NCBI GenBank assembly: GCA_002428365.1
Contig: DIVW01000011.1
Location: 70,543-134,542 of the forward strand
Direction: 5' to 3'
Source: Propionibacteriaceae bacterium UBA6122
GTDB lineage: Bacteria; Actinomycetota; Actinomycetes; Propionibacteriales; Propionibacteriaceae
DNA length: 64,000 nucleotides
In this document: positions 17,292-25,382 of the stretch, piece after piece
How the letters are laid out: every line of letters begins with the position of its first letter
Position numbering within the stretch: position 1 is the first letter of the stretch
Position numbers and translations under genes: made by a program
The notes under the pieces: generated by a model
What the model saw: the letters and a program-made list of their open reading frames with translations, nothing else
Databases searched by the model: none
Told to the model about the DNA's origin: nothing

Positions 17292-17684
17292 ATGAGCGCG
17301 TCCACCGCCCGGATCATGCTGTACTCCGACGACCGGACCGTCCGCGAGCAGGTACGGCTCGCCCTTGGCAAGCGTCTGGCCGATCGTGAGCTGGACATCT
17401 TCGAGGTGGCCACCTCTGCTGCGGCGATCACCGCCATGGACACCAGCGACTTCGATCTGCTGATCCTCGACGGCGAAGCAGTTCCTTACGGCGGCACCGG
17501 GCTGTGCCACCAATTCAAGTCGGAGTTCGATCCGTGCCCGCCGGTGTTGCTGCTGGTCGCCCGGGTGGCGGACGCCTGGTTGGCCACCTGGTCTTCGGCG
17601 GACGCGATCGCGTCCTACCCGCTCGACCCGATCGCTCTGCCGACCGAGGCCGCCAAGCTGCTTGCCGCCAAGCAGGCTGTCTAA
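17292..17684 (+). CDS. receiver-like (pseudo-response-regulator) protein
   Basis: A 130-residue stand-alone receiver-like domain. The acidic pair (YSDDRTVREQVR), the phospho-acceptor-position aspartate (FDLLILDGEA) and strand four (VLLLVAR) are recognisable. The conserved lysine loop KPF is replaced by YPLDPIAL, so normal phospho-signalling is doubtful. A similar small gene precedes trpD in other actinobacteria. It ends 3 bp before trpD. It may bind a partner rather than act as a classical regulator. Confidence 0.8.
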   Translation: MSASTARIMLYSDDRTVREQVRLALGKRLADRELDIFEVATSAAAITAMDTSDFDLLILDGEAVPYGGTGLCHQFKSEFDPCPPVLLLVARVADAWLATWSSADAIASYPLDPIALPTEAAKLLAAKQAV

Positions 17685-17687
17685 GCC

Positions 17688-18731
17688 GTGACCTGGGCAG
17701 CGGTGCTCGCCGAGCTGATGGCTGGGCGGGACCTTACTGGCGAGGCCGCAGCTTGGGCGATGGATCAGATTCTGTCGGGCGAAGCAACCCAAGCCCAGAT
17801 TGCTGGTTTTGCGGTTGCGCTGCGCGCCAAGGGCGAGAGCGTGGCCGAACTCACTGGGCTGGCCCAGAGCATGCTCGATCACGCCACCGCGATCACTCTG
17901 CCCGGCGAGGCCGTCGACGTTGTTGGTTCCGGCGGCGACCGAGCGATGACGGTGAACATTTCCACCATGGCCGCGATCGTTGCAGCCGCCATGGGGGTGC
18001 CGGTGGTCAAGCACGGCAACCGGGCCGCCTCCAGTGCGTGTGGCACCGCCGATTGCCTCGAAGCTCTCGGGGTTGCCCTCGATGTGCCGCCCGCTGCCCA
18101 AGCCGAGGTGTTGGCCGAGGCGGGCATCGTGTTCATGTTCGCCGCGATGTATCACCCGGCACTGCGCTATGTGGCCAGCGCCCGCCGCGAGCTCGGGGTG
18201 CCGACCACCTTCAACTTCCTCGGGCCACTGGCCAATCCGGCCCGCCCGCACGCTTCGGCGATCGGAGTGGCTGATGCCCGGATGGCCCCCCTGGTGGCTG
18301 GGGTGATCGCTGGCCGCGGGCACCGCGGGCTGGTGTTCCACGGCGGCGATGGTCTGGACGAACTCACCACCACTACCAGCTCGCGAGTCTGGCTGGTTGG
18401 TGACGGGCAGGTGGTCGAGACCACCTTTAATCCGGCCGAGCTGGGCATCGCCGCGGCCCGTCCGGCAGATCTGGTCGGTGGTGATCCGGCTCACAACGCC
18501 CAGGTGGTCCGCGATGTGCTAGCCGGACAGCGCGGCCCGGTGCGCGACATTGTGGCGCTGAACGCTGCCGCTGCGGCCTTCGCTTTCGCCGGCCCCGACT
18601 TGGCCGCGCCGGTGGCCCCGCAGTTGGCTCCGCATTTCGCCAACGCTGAGGCGGCAATTGACAGCGGAGCTGGCGCCAAGCTGCTGGACGTCTGGATTGC
18701 GGCCACCCAGGCCGCGCGCGCCAGCCAGTAG
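17688..18731 (+). CDS. trpD: anthranilate phosphoribosyltransferase
   Basis: Second step of tryptophan synthesis, joining anthranilate and PRPP. The 347-residue protein starts at GTG 17688. The PRPP/metal motif is GSGGDRAMTVNIS (canonical GTGGD with T replaced by S), followed by KHGNRAASSACGTADCLEAL. The isolated position away from other trp genes is normal in actinobacteria; in many of them ctaE-qcrCAB follows, but here a toxin-antitoxin pair does. No trp attenuator was seen upstream. Confidence 0.96.
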   Translation: MTWAAVLAELMAGRDLTGEAAAWAMDQILSGEATQAQIAGFAVALRAKGESVAELTGLAQSMLDHATAITLPGEAVDVVGSGGDRAMTVNISTMAAIVAAAMGVPVVKHGNRAASSACGTADCLEALGVALDVPPAAQAEVLAEAGIVFMFAAMYHPALRYVASARRELGVPTTFNFLGPLANPARPHASAIGVADARMAPLVAGVIAGRGHRGLVFHGGDGLDELTTTTSSRVWLVGDGQVVETTFNPAELGIAAARPADLVGGDPAHNAQVVRDVLAGQRGPVRDIVALNAAAAAFAFAGPDLAAPVAPQLAPHFANAEAAIDSGAGAKLLDVWIAATQAARASQ

Positions 18732-18745
18732 CGTCCCTCGGGCGA

Positions 18746-19066
18746 CTAGCCCAGCAGGGGCAGGTCGAGGTCGTAGGTCAGCACCAACGCGCGGGCCAGT
18801 CGGGCCTCCTGATCTTCGTGCAGGAAGCCAATCGTGCGGCCCAGGAGGTTCTTGGGCACGGTGACCACGTTGTCTAGCGCGATCACGCCAGCTTGGTCCA
18901 GCCCGTTGGACGGGCCCACGGACACTTCGCTACTCAGACCTTTGATCGTGGTGGTGATCGGCGCGATGGTCACCTTCGTCATGGCCGCCCTGGCCGCCTG
19001 TCTGGTCAGCACCACCACTGGGCGCGTCTTGTCGAGGTGGGCTAGGCAGATTTCCCGCATAGTCAC
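18746..19066 (-). CDS. MazF/PemK-family toxin (endoribonuclease)
   Basis: A 106-residue protein with the MazF fold signature: RPVVVLTRQAAR, VTIAPITTTIKGL, EVSVGPSNGLDQAG and VIALDNVVTVP in order. Such toxins cut mRNA at short sequence motifs. Its ATG overlaps the antitoxin stop by 4 nt, the usual antitoxin-first arrangement. It converges with trpD with a 14-bp gap. The family is confident; activity and target site are unknown. Confidence 0.93.
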   Translation of the reverse strand: MTMREICLAHLDKTRPVVVLTRQAARAAMTKVTIAPITTTIKGLSSEVSVGPSNGLDQAGVIALDNVVTVPKNLLGRTIGFLHEDQEARLARALVLTYDLDLPLLG

Positions 19067-19296
19067 TGGCCGGTCTCGAACTGGCCAGCACTCCAGGCGA
19101 CCAGCGGATCGAGGTCGTCGGCAGCACCGACGCGACCCAGGGTGGCGGCGTCGGTCTCGCCGGCCTGCCGCCGCATCTCCCGCTCGAGGGCAGCAGAGAC
19201 CACAGCGGCCCTGCTCGGCGCTCGGCCTTCGGTCACTACGCGATCAAGGAAGGCCACCAACTCATCGGCCAGCCGGACCGCAATCTGCGTACTCAT
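19063..19296 (-). CDS. ribbon-helix-helix antitoxin partner of MazF
   Basis: A 77-residue protein starting at ATG 19296 (MSTQIAVRLADELVAFLDRV). The N-terminal strand plus two helices match the ribbon-helix-helix DNA-binding fold; the C-terminal tail (DPLVAWSAGQFETGQ) would wrap the toxin. A longer start 24 bp upstream is possible but adds residues unlike the family. There is no obvious ribosome site, and a leaderless transcript is plausible. Confidence 0.9.
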   Translation of the reverse strand: MSTQIAVRLADELVAFLDRVVTEGRAPSRAAVVSAALEREMRRQAGETDAATLGRVGAADDLDPLVAWSAGQFETGQ

Positions 19297-19336
19297 GTCA
19301 GTCAGCATACCGATACGCATCCCGCACTGGGATGCA

Positions 19337-19993
19337 CTAGGGAGCCAGAGTGGCGGCGACTAGCGCGAGCGGTGCCCCCAGCAACATGGACGGCCCGTAG
19401 GGGAACGCCCGGCGTCCGCGCAGACGAACCGCGATCGCCCAAACCGCTCCGACCACCGAGCCGGCCAAGAAGCACCAGAAGGCCACCTGCGGGCTGGTGG
19501 CGCCAGTAGCCACCCCGAGTAGCCCGGCGAGCCGGACGTCGCCGAAGCCCAGTTGGCCGCCGCTGAGTCGCCACACCAACCAGTAGAGCGCGGTGGCGCC
19601 GAGCCCAACCCCAGCGGCCCAGGCCAGCGGCGTCCAATCCCAACGCCACCAGGCGCTGAGCACCGCACCGCCAGCGACCAGGGCCAAGGCTAGGTAGTGC
19701 AGACGCAGCGGCAGGAAGGTGGTGCGGGCATCGATCAATGCCAGCAAAGTGCCCAAGCCGGACAGTGGGGCCCAGATCGGCCACAGCGCCGGCGCAGTCA
19801 GCCCGAGGGTGAGCCAGCCGAAGCCGAAGGACAGGGCGAAGACCGCCACCCGAAACCGGGTTGAATCCAGTTCGGTGAAGCGCAACTCTGGCTCTTCTTC
19901 AGGAGCGGGTAGCTGGCGCAGTAGCCAGCCGCTGCTCAGCGCGCAGCACAGCGCGATCAGGGCAGCGAGGACCGGGGCGGGCACGTCGGGCAC
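19337..19993 (-). CDS. A24-family prepilin peptidase-like membrane protease
   Basis: A 218-residue, six-to-seven-helix protein. Both catalytic aspartates of type IV prepilin peptidases are seen: LLALIDARTTFLP and the GxGD motif LGFGDVRLAGLLG, followed by AFPYGPSMLLGA. The N-terminal methylase domain is absent, as in TadV/CpaA-type enzymes. No pilin, tad or competence genes occur in this window, so its substrate lies elsewhere. Confidence 0.9.
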   Translation of the reverse strand: MPDVPAPVLAALIALCCALSSGWLLRQLPAPEEEPELRFTELDSTRFRVAVFALSFGFGWLTLGLTAPALWPIWAPLSGLGTLLALIDARTTFLPLRLHYLALALVAGGAVLSAWWRWDWTPLAWAAGVGLGATALYWLVWRLSGGQLGFGDVRLAGLLGVATGATSPQVAFWCFLAGSVVGAVWAIAVRLRGRRAFPYGPSMLLGAPLALVAATLAP

Positions 19994-20014
19994 TCTAGCG
20001 GCGGGTCGCGGACG

Positions 20015-20446
20015 TCAGCCGGCGTACTGCACCCTGGCCGAGCTGGCCAGTAGCGCGGTCAACTCGGTGCAGGCGGTGGTCTCCAAGGTGGCCATCAACT
20101 CCGGCTCGGTGAGCCGGCAATACCGGGCCAAAGCTGGGGCCGAGCAGCCTGCGGCCAACAACTCACGCAGATCGCGCCGGGTCTGATCTGAAGGCACCAG
20201 GGTGCGCCCGAGTTCAGCCAGGGTGGCGTCGCTCAACCCGATCAGCCGAACCGCCGATGCCCGCGGCAGTTTGGGCAGCCGACGCCCTCGCTCGATGAAG
20301 AGCAGCCTTCGGACCAGGCGGGTGGAGACCCCGGCTTTGAGAGCCATCACCGGCCAAGGCAGGCCGGTGAGGTCGAGCAGGAGACGTAGGTGAGCGCGAA
20401 AGGGTGCCGCGGGCACCCAGCTGTGATCGATGGTTTGAGCTGTCAC
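20015..20446 (-). CDS. hypothetical protein, possibly helix-turn-helix
   Basis: A 143-residue, Leu/Arg-rich helical protein. The segment LPWPVMALKAGVSTRLVRRL resembles a helix-turn-helix (helix, GV-S turn, recognition helix). Several further short helices follow, including LGRTLVPSDQTRRDLRELLA. I do not recognise a named family. It lies between the prepilin peptidase and a strong terminator and is probably monocistronic. Confidence 0.6.
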   Translation of the reverse strand: MTAQTIDHSWVPAAPFRAHLRLLLDLTGLPWPVMALKAGVSTRLVRRLLFIERGRRLPKLPRASAVRLIGLSDATLAELGRTLVPSDQTRRDLRELLAAGCSAPALARYCRLTEPELMATLETTACTELTALLASSARVQYAG

Positions 20447-20460
20447 ACCCTAGAAGGTCG

Positions 20461-20490
20461 AAAAAAGGGCGCCGGTGTGAGCCGGCGCCC
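20461..20490 (-). terminator. rho-independent terminator of the sunset-domain gene
   Basis: On the minus strand, GGGCGCCGG and CCGGCGCCC form a perfect 9-bp stem (20467-20490) followed directly by six U (20461-20466). It lies about 30 bp after the stop of the gene at 20521-21417. It is the cleanest terminator in the window. Confidence 0.9.
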
Positions 20491-20520
20491 CTGTTTCTCA
20501 GAATTTTTTAAGACAAACCG

Positions 20521-21417
20521 TCAGCGCTGAGCCTTCACGAAGCCAGCAGCCTGGGCGGCCTCTTCACTCTCGAACCAGACCTCGGCGCTGGTGCGCTCAT
20601 AGGACGCGCTGCCAGGGACGTGGTACTTCTTCGAGCGGTCATTGCCTTTAATCAGGTAGTCAGCCGGTGGTTCATCGCCGATATAGGAGCCCTCGCCGTA
20701 GGGGCTATCGGCTAAAGGGTCGGCATCGTCCCCGTCCGCAGTCGGTACGCCCATGGCGCCGTCCAGATCGGTGGGGACCTCTTCGGTGATTTCGGAGTCG
20801 GAGTCGACCTCTTCGACTTCCTCGTCCCAATCCTCGGCCACCGGATCAGCGACGTAAGCGTTATCGCGGGGGGTGTAGGTCTCCCAGCCCGAGGACGGGT
20901 CGGCGAGCAGCTTCTTTACTGCGATCGCGACCCCGCCGAGGATGGCGCCAGCCAGCATGATCTTGCCGAAGGTCTTCCAACCGGAGTGCTTCTTCTTGCC
21001 GGAGGCCTTGTCGAGTTGCTTGGCCAGCGCCGCTGAGGCTGCGGCCACCCTCAGCTCGTGGGCCAGCGGTTGGCTGGCCAGGTGGCGAAGCTGATCGGCC
21101 AGGCTGGGTAGAAGTTCTTCCTGCACCTTCTCGCGGGCGAAGTCAACCGTCGGCGGAATGCGCTCCAGCACGTCGTTAACTGCCGGGTAGACCTTGTCGA
21201 TCGCATCATCGATTGCCGGATGCACCTTCTCGAAGGTGTCAGCGGCGAACCGGGCGCCGCGAATGGAGGCGTCCTTGAAGGCCGGACGTACCCGGGAGTA
21301 GGTGTGATCTGCGAACTCGCCGCCTTCGCGCAAGGCCTGCTCGAGGTAGGGAGACAGCCGGTCGATGGCGACCTGGGTGCCATCTTCGACCGCATTGAGC
21401 AGCTTCTTGGTGTTCAC
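20521..21417 (-). CDS. membrane-anchored protein with C-terminal sunset domain
   Basis: A 298-residue protein. Residues 1-140 form amphipathic helices with recurring VHPAIDDAIDKVYPAVND-like units. A single transmembrane helix lies near 150-167, and an acidic, disordered linker spans about 190-250. Residues 255-298 (IKGNDRSKKYHVPGSASYER, then TSAEVWFESEEAAQAAGF) match the small sunset domain found at the ends of diverse actinobacterial proteins; its function is unknown. It diverges from the cyclophilin gene and ends at a strong terminator. Confidence 0.85.
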   Translation of the reverse strand: MNTKKLLNAVEDGTQVAIDRLSPYLEQALREGGEFADHTYSRVRPAFKDASIRGARFAADTFEKVHPAIDDAIDKVYPAVNDVLERIPPTVDFAREKVQEELLPSLADQLRHLASQPLAHELRVAAASAALAKQLDKASGKKKHSGWKTFGKIMLAGAILGGVAIAVKKLLADPSSGWETYTPRDNAYVADPVAEDWDEEVEEVDSDSEITEEVPTDLDGAMGVPTADGDDADPLADSPYGEGSYIGDEPPADYLIKGNDRSKKYHVPGSASYERTSAEVWFESEEAAQAAGFVKAQR

Positions 21418-21527
21418 TGAACCTCCGTTGGTCGATCGGTCTGGTTGTTGGAATCCACCGTACCCGGAGCGACCCGGCTATACACACCATCTGTAAGGAT
21501 GGGTGCGCACCAAGAAAGGACGACCAG

Positions 21528-22046
21528 ATGACTCAGACTGCAATTCTGCACACCAATTACGGTGACATCTCGATCACGCTGTATCCCGAGCAGGCACCGA
21601 AGACGGTGGCCAACTTCGTCGGCCTGGCCACTGGTACCAAGGAGTACCTCGACCCCAAGACCGGCTCCATGACCACCGGCAACTTCTACGACGGGTTGAC
21701 CTTCCACCGGGTTATCGACGGCTTCATGCTCCAGGGCGGCTGCCCGTTGGGCACTGGCACTGGCGGTCCCGGCTACCAGTTCGGCGATGAGTTTCACCCC
21801 GACCTGCACTTCAACCGTCCCTACCTGTTGGCCATGGCCAACGCTGGGCCCGGTACCAACGGCTCCCAGTTCTTCATCACCCTCGCTCCGACCCGGTGGC
21901 TGGACCGCAAGCACACCATCTTCGGTGAGGTCGCTGATGAGAACTCGATGGGGATCGTGGACCGGATCGGCCTACTGCCTACCGGACGCAATGACCGTCC
22001 AGTCGAGCCAGTGGTGATCAACAGCCTCGAAATCGTCGAGTCCTGA
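21528..22046 (+). CDS. cyclophilin-type peptidyl-prolyl isomerase
   Basis: A 172-residue cytosolic cyclophilin catalysing proline cis-trans isomerisation. The catalytic arginine motif FHRVIDGFMLQGG, the MANAGPGTNGSQFFITL block and the WLDRKHTIFGEV segment are intact. No signal peptide. A strong ribosome site (agaaagga) precedes the ATG. In actinobacteria it is often called ppiA. Confidence 0.97.
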   Translation: MTQTAILHTNYGDISITLYPEQAPKTVANFVGLATGTKEYLDPKTGSMTTGNFYDGLTFHRVIDGFMLQGGCPLGTGTGGPGYQFGDEFHPDLHFNRPYLLAMANAGPGTNGSQFFITLAPTRWLDRKHTIFGEVADENSMGIVDRIGLLPTGRNDRPVEPVVINSLEIVES

Positions 22047-22067
22047 CCTGACCCTCCGGACGCACTC

Positions 22068-22127
22068 TGCGCCCCTTGAGTGGCTTTGCGCGTGCTGTAG
22101 CGGGCGCAAAGCTGCCTAAGGGGCGCA
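22068..22127. repeat. 60-bp nested palindromic repeat, copy 1
   Basis: An outer 10-bp stem (TGCGCCCCTT, 22068-22077, with AAGGGGCGCA, 22118-22127) encloses a 9-bp stem (GCTTTGCGC, 22083-22091, with GCGCAAAGC, 22104-22112) and a 12-nt loop. Copy 2 at 42221-42280 has identical arms and spacings and matches best in inverted orientation (loops agree at 11 of 12 positions). This copy lies between convergent gene ends. Confidence 0.9.
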
Positions 22128-22143
22128 AGGCGGTTATAGGGGC

Positions 22144-22419
22144 TCAGTCGCCGATGGCGAAAGCGGCTTCCAGGTCGTGGGTGGAGTAGGCGCGGAAGGC
22201 TACGTGGGTCTCGGTGTCGGAAACGCCAGGCACCTTGTTCACCTGCTCGGTGACCACAGCGGCGACAGCATCGATGGAGCGAACCCGCACCAGAGCGATC
22301 AAATCGATCTTGCCGGTGACTGAATAAACCTCAGAGACCCCTTCGATGTCGGCCAACTGCTGGGCCACCTCGGGGATTCGATCTACATCGGCCTTGACGA
22401 ACACAATCGCGGTGATCAT
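22144..22419 (-). CDS. stand-alone Lrp/AsnC ligand-binding (RAM) domain protein
   Basis: A 91-residue protein starting at ATG 22419 (MITAIVFVKADVDRIPEVAQ). It consists only of the alpha/beta RAM domain that binds amino acids in Lrp-family regulators; IEGVSEVYSVTGKIDLIALV is characteristic. The DNA-binding helix-turn-helix is absent, so it may act as a sensor or partner subunit. The gene lies 10 bp downstream of the DnaQ-UvrC fusion on the same strand. Confidence 0.9.
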   Translation of the reverse strand: MITAIVFVKADVDRIPEVAQQLADIEGVSEVYSVTGKIDLIALVRVRSIDAVAAVVTEQVNKVPGVSDTETHVAFRAYSTHDLEAAFAIGD

Positions 22420-22429
22420 GGCGCTGATC

Positions 22430-24148
22430 CTATTCCGCTGCCGCCACCTGTACCCGGAGCTGGGACGATGCGGCCGGTCCGATACCGACCGGCCAACACC
22501 AGTCGCCCTCAATCTCGATCAGGCGCACCCCGGGACGTTCCAGCCAATCGGCGATCCGCTCGGTCTCCTCCACGATCGCGGCTGGCTGGGGGCCGGGCGG
22601 GGGGCTGACCCAATCGGCGCCGGCGATTGCATCGCGGGCCACCTGTTGCGGGGTGTCGCCGGGTTTGGCCAGCGCGGCCGCGGCCAGCCGTCCGTAGCGA
22701 ATGACGTGTACCTCCCAACAGCCCTCAACCCGGTAGGCGGCGACGATCTGCGCGCAGGAGGCCAAGCTGGCCAGCCGGTGATGCCGGGCGGCGGTTCGGG
22801 TGCAGGCCTCTAGTCGGGCGGTGAGGGCGGCGGCCTCTTCAAAACGCTGCGCCCGGACCAACTGGTTTAGTCGCGGCTCAGCGGCCCGCAATAGCGGCTT
22901 GACGTCGACCGACAAGGCATTGCGCACGCTAGCAACCGTCGGGGCGTAGTCGTCGGGGGTCACCGCAAGTTGGCAGGGGGCGGCGCATCGGCCCATTTCG
23001 GCCAGGGCGCAGGCTGGTGATGCCCTCTTGGCCGACAGCCGAGCAGTGCATTGGCGCAGGCCGAACGCGTCGTAGAGCGCCAGCATCACTTCCTCGCCGC
23101 TAGCTCGGCGTCGAAATGGCCCGAAGTAGAAGGCGCCATCGGTGCTGATCTGGCGTACCAGTGACAGCCGCGGGTACGCCTCCTGGGTGAGTTTGAGCCA
23201 AAGTTGGCGTTCGGGGAACTTCGAGCGCCGGTTGTACCTGGGGGAGTGGGCGGCGATCAGGCGCAACTCAAGCACTTCGGCTTCCAAGGGGGTGCGGCAG
23301 ACCACCGTTTCAACGGCGGTGGCGATTCGCACCATCTCGTCCATCCGGGGACGGGTCTCAGCTGCGGTGAAGTAGCTGGCCACGCGCTTGCGCAGGTTCT
23401 GGCTCTTGCCCACATACAGCACCTGGCGCCGGGGGCTGCCGTCCGCGCCGGCCAGCTCGGCGATGAACTGGTAGATGCCTGGCGCTGAGGGCACATCCTT
23501 GGCCAGGGTGCGCTTGGCTCGACGTTGCGGGGAGACTCGGCGGAGGAACTCCAGCAGGTCCTCCAGGGTGTCGGCCCCCAGATTGCCCACCCGCTCCAGC
23601 AGGCCGTGCAAAACGTCCACCGTGGCCCGCGCATCGTCGAGGGCTCGGTGGTTGGGGGTCACTTGGGTGCGGAAGTGGGCGGCCAAGGTCGACAGCTTCA
23701 CATTCGGCACCTCGTCGCGCAGCAGCACCTGGCGTGCCAGCGCGACGGTGTCGATCACGTCCGGATTGGGCCAGGCGTAGTCGTGCCGGGCGCAGGCGCG
23801 TTTCAGGAAGCCGACGTCGAAGCGGGCGTTGTGGGCCACCAGCACCGAACCGGCCGCGAACTCCAGGAAGCCGGGCAGCACCTGGGGCAGTTTGGGGGCG
23901 CTGGCCACGAGCTGGTCAGTGATGCCGGTGAGCACCGAAATCAGCGGCGGAATGTGCACATTCGGATTGACCAGGGTTTGGAACTCCCCGAGCACCTGCC
24001 CGCCGCACACCTTCACCGCGCCGAACTCGGTGATGGTGTCGTCTTCGGCACTACCGGTGGTCTCCAAGTCAACCACGCAGAACGTCACCTGTGCCAGTGG
24101 ACGGCCGAGGTCTTCAAAGCTGGGTTGGAAGACGGCGCTACTGCTCAC
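22430..24148 (-). CDS. DEDD exonuclease - UvrC-like GIY-YIG fusion
   Basis: A 572-residue fusion. Residues 1-180 are a DnaQ-type 3'-5' exonuclease (VVDLETTG, SVLVAHNARFDVGFL, HRALDDARATVDVL). About 215-310 form a GIY-YIG endonuclease domain (APGIYQF, VLYVGKSQNLRKRV), followed by a UvrC-like Cys-containing and UVR-like region. Mycobacterium has a similar gene in the same neighbourhood (Rv2191). It probably acts in DNA repair. GTG 24148 is chosen because homologues begin near FEDLG; GTG 24184 is an alternative. Confidence 0.9.
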   Translation of the reverse strand: MSSSAVFQPSFEDLGRPLAQVTFCVVDLETTGSAEDDTITEFGAVKVCGGQVLGEFQTLVNPNVHIPPLISVLTGITDQLVASAPKLPQVLPGFLEFAAGSVLVAHNARFDVGFLKRACARHDYAWPNPDVIDTVALARQVLLRDEVPNVKLSTLAAHFRTQVTPNHRALDDARATVDVLHGLLERVGNLGADTLEDLLEFLRRVSPQRRAKRTLAKDVPSAPGIYQFIAELAGADGSPRRQVLYVGKSQNLRKRVASYFTAAETRPRMDEMVRIATAVETVVCRTPLEAEVLELRLIAAHSPRYNRRSKFPERQLWLKLTQEAYPRLSLVRQISTDGAFYFGPFRRRASGEEVMLALYDAFGLRQCTARLSAKRASPACALAEMGRCAAPCQLAVTPDDYAPTVASVRNALSVDVKPLLRAAEPRLNQLVRAQRFEEAAALTARLEACTRTAARHHRLASLASCAQIVAAYRVEGCWEVHVIRYGRLAAAALAKPGDTPQQVARDAIAGADWVSPPPGPQPAAIVEETERIADWLERPGVRLIEIEGDWCWPVGIGPAASSQLRVQVAAAE

Positions 24149-24185
24149 CTTCCTGACGCTAGCTACCGCCTCTGACAAAGCCACT

Positions 24186-25283
24186 TCAGCACCCGGGGTT
24201 GCCCAGCAGCCAGAGTCCATCGCCGCTAATCGCGTACAGGGCGCGCTGGGTGGCAGCCAGCGCGGTGATTCGGCCAGGGCTGGGTAGCTGGCGCCACCCA
24301 GTGGCGCAGCCGATGTGGACGTCGGTGGTCGCGGAGTTGGTGGCCACGACCGGGCGTCCGTCCACCAATGCGATCAAAGCCAGTGGATCGGCTCCAACTG
24401 GCAGCTCACCTGGCAGGACGACTCCGACGCCAGCCTGGGGCTGGCCGCCGGGGAGCAATTGCACTTCCCAGACCACCGGGTGGCCACCCACCCAGCCAGC
24501 AACCCAGCATTGGCCGTCCGCTGAGCAAGCCACCGACGTGGCGCGGGACAGCCCAGCCCCGGAAAGGTCAGCGGGGATCGCCAGTGTCAGTTGTCGCCAG
24601 TCCCCAGCCGGTCCGCCCACCCACAGAGTGGGACGTTGCGTCAGCCCGTTGGCCAGTCCGAGTTCATCGCCGACGATTATCAGGCTGGCCGACGACACGG
24701 CAAAGGCAGTGAAGCCGAGCACTCGATCGGCGTTGGAGGTGAGGGCTGCTGGCGAAGTAGCCGGAGCCGACCACGAGTTCCGGTTGCGGGTGTAGAGCAC
24801 TGCCCGAGTACCCGCGCTGATGGTACGGGTGCCGATGATCACCGGCTGGCCGTCGAGCACCGCGGTGCCGAGAAGCGGCCCGGCATCGTGGCCGCCGAAG
24901 GTGAAGAACCCCTGGGGTCGGTTGGTCAGTTGGCCCGTGGCCAGAGATCCGTCCCAGACGGTCAGGCGGGGATTGGCATGCGCGCCGCCAATATCAGTGC
25001 CAATCGCGGTGATGCTGTCGCCAGCGAGGGTGATCGCCATCAGTTCGGCTGTTTCGGCGTAAGGCTCGTTGGCTTTGAGGTTGAACGGCTGCCCGAGTTG
25101 GTTGGCGACGACTTCGCGCACTGCGGGGGCATCGGCTGCTGAGCCAGCTACAAGCACTCGGTCGCCGTTGGCGGCCAGCGCCACTGGATGGAGCGCCCCG
25201 GTTGGTAGCGGCACCCATCCTGGCGGCTGTGCGCAGCCAATCAGCCCTAGGGCGCAAACCAGGATGATGATCAGGCGCCTCAT
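24186..25283 (-). CDS. lipoprotein, probable beta-propeller
   Basis: A 365-residue protein with a lipoprotein signal (MRRLIIILVCALGLIGC; lipobox LIGC, Cys17). The rest contains repeated short beta units with WDG, WVGG and WVAGW motifs suggesting a beta-propeller. One cysteine pair (SVACSADGQCWV) may form a disulfide. No enzymatic motif. It lies upstream of the DnaQ-UvrC gene with about a 37-bp gap. Function unknown. Confidence 0.8.
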   Translation of the reverse strand: MRRLIIILVCALGLIGCAQPPGWVPLPTGALHPVALAANGDRVLVAGSAADAPAVREVVANQLGQPFNLKANEPYAETAELMAITLAGDSITAIGTDIGGAHANPRLTVWDGSLATGQLTNRPQGFFTFGGHDAGPLLGTAVLDGQPVIIGTRTISAGTRAVLYTRNRNSWSAPATSPAALTSNADRVLGFTAFAVSSASLIIVGDELGLANGLTQRPTLWVGGPAGDWRQLTLAIPADLSGAGLSRATSVACSADGQCWVAGWVGGHPVVWEVQLLPGGQPQAGVGVVLPGELPVGADPLALIALVDGRPVVATNSATTDVHIGCATGWRQLPSPGRITALAATQRALYAISGDGLWLLGNPGC

Positions 25284-25382
25284 GTCGGCAGCCTAGGTCC
25301 TTACCGGCATTGCAGCCGGCGGCACCGCCCTGGCGATTCCGCCGGAAACTGCACTGTCAGAGGCGAGTGTCAAGCTGAGGAC

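Noticed and set aside
17253..18494. 413-residue minus-strand frame
   Set aside because: Antisense to trpD and the receiver-like gene, both with recognisable motifs.
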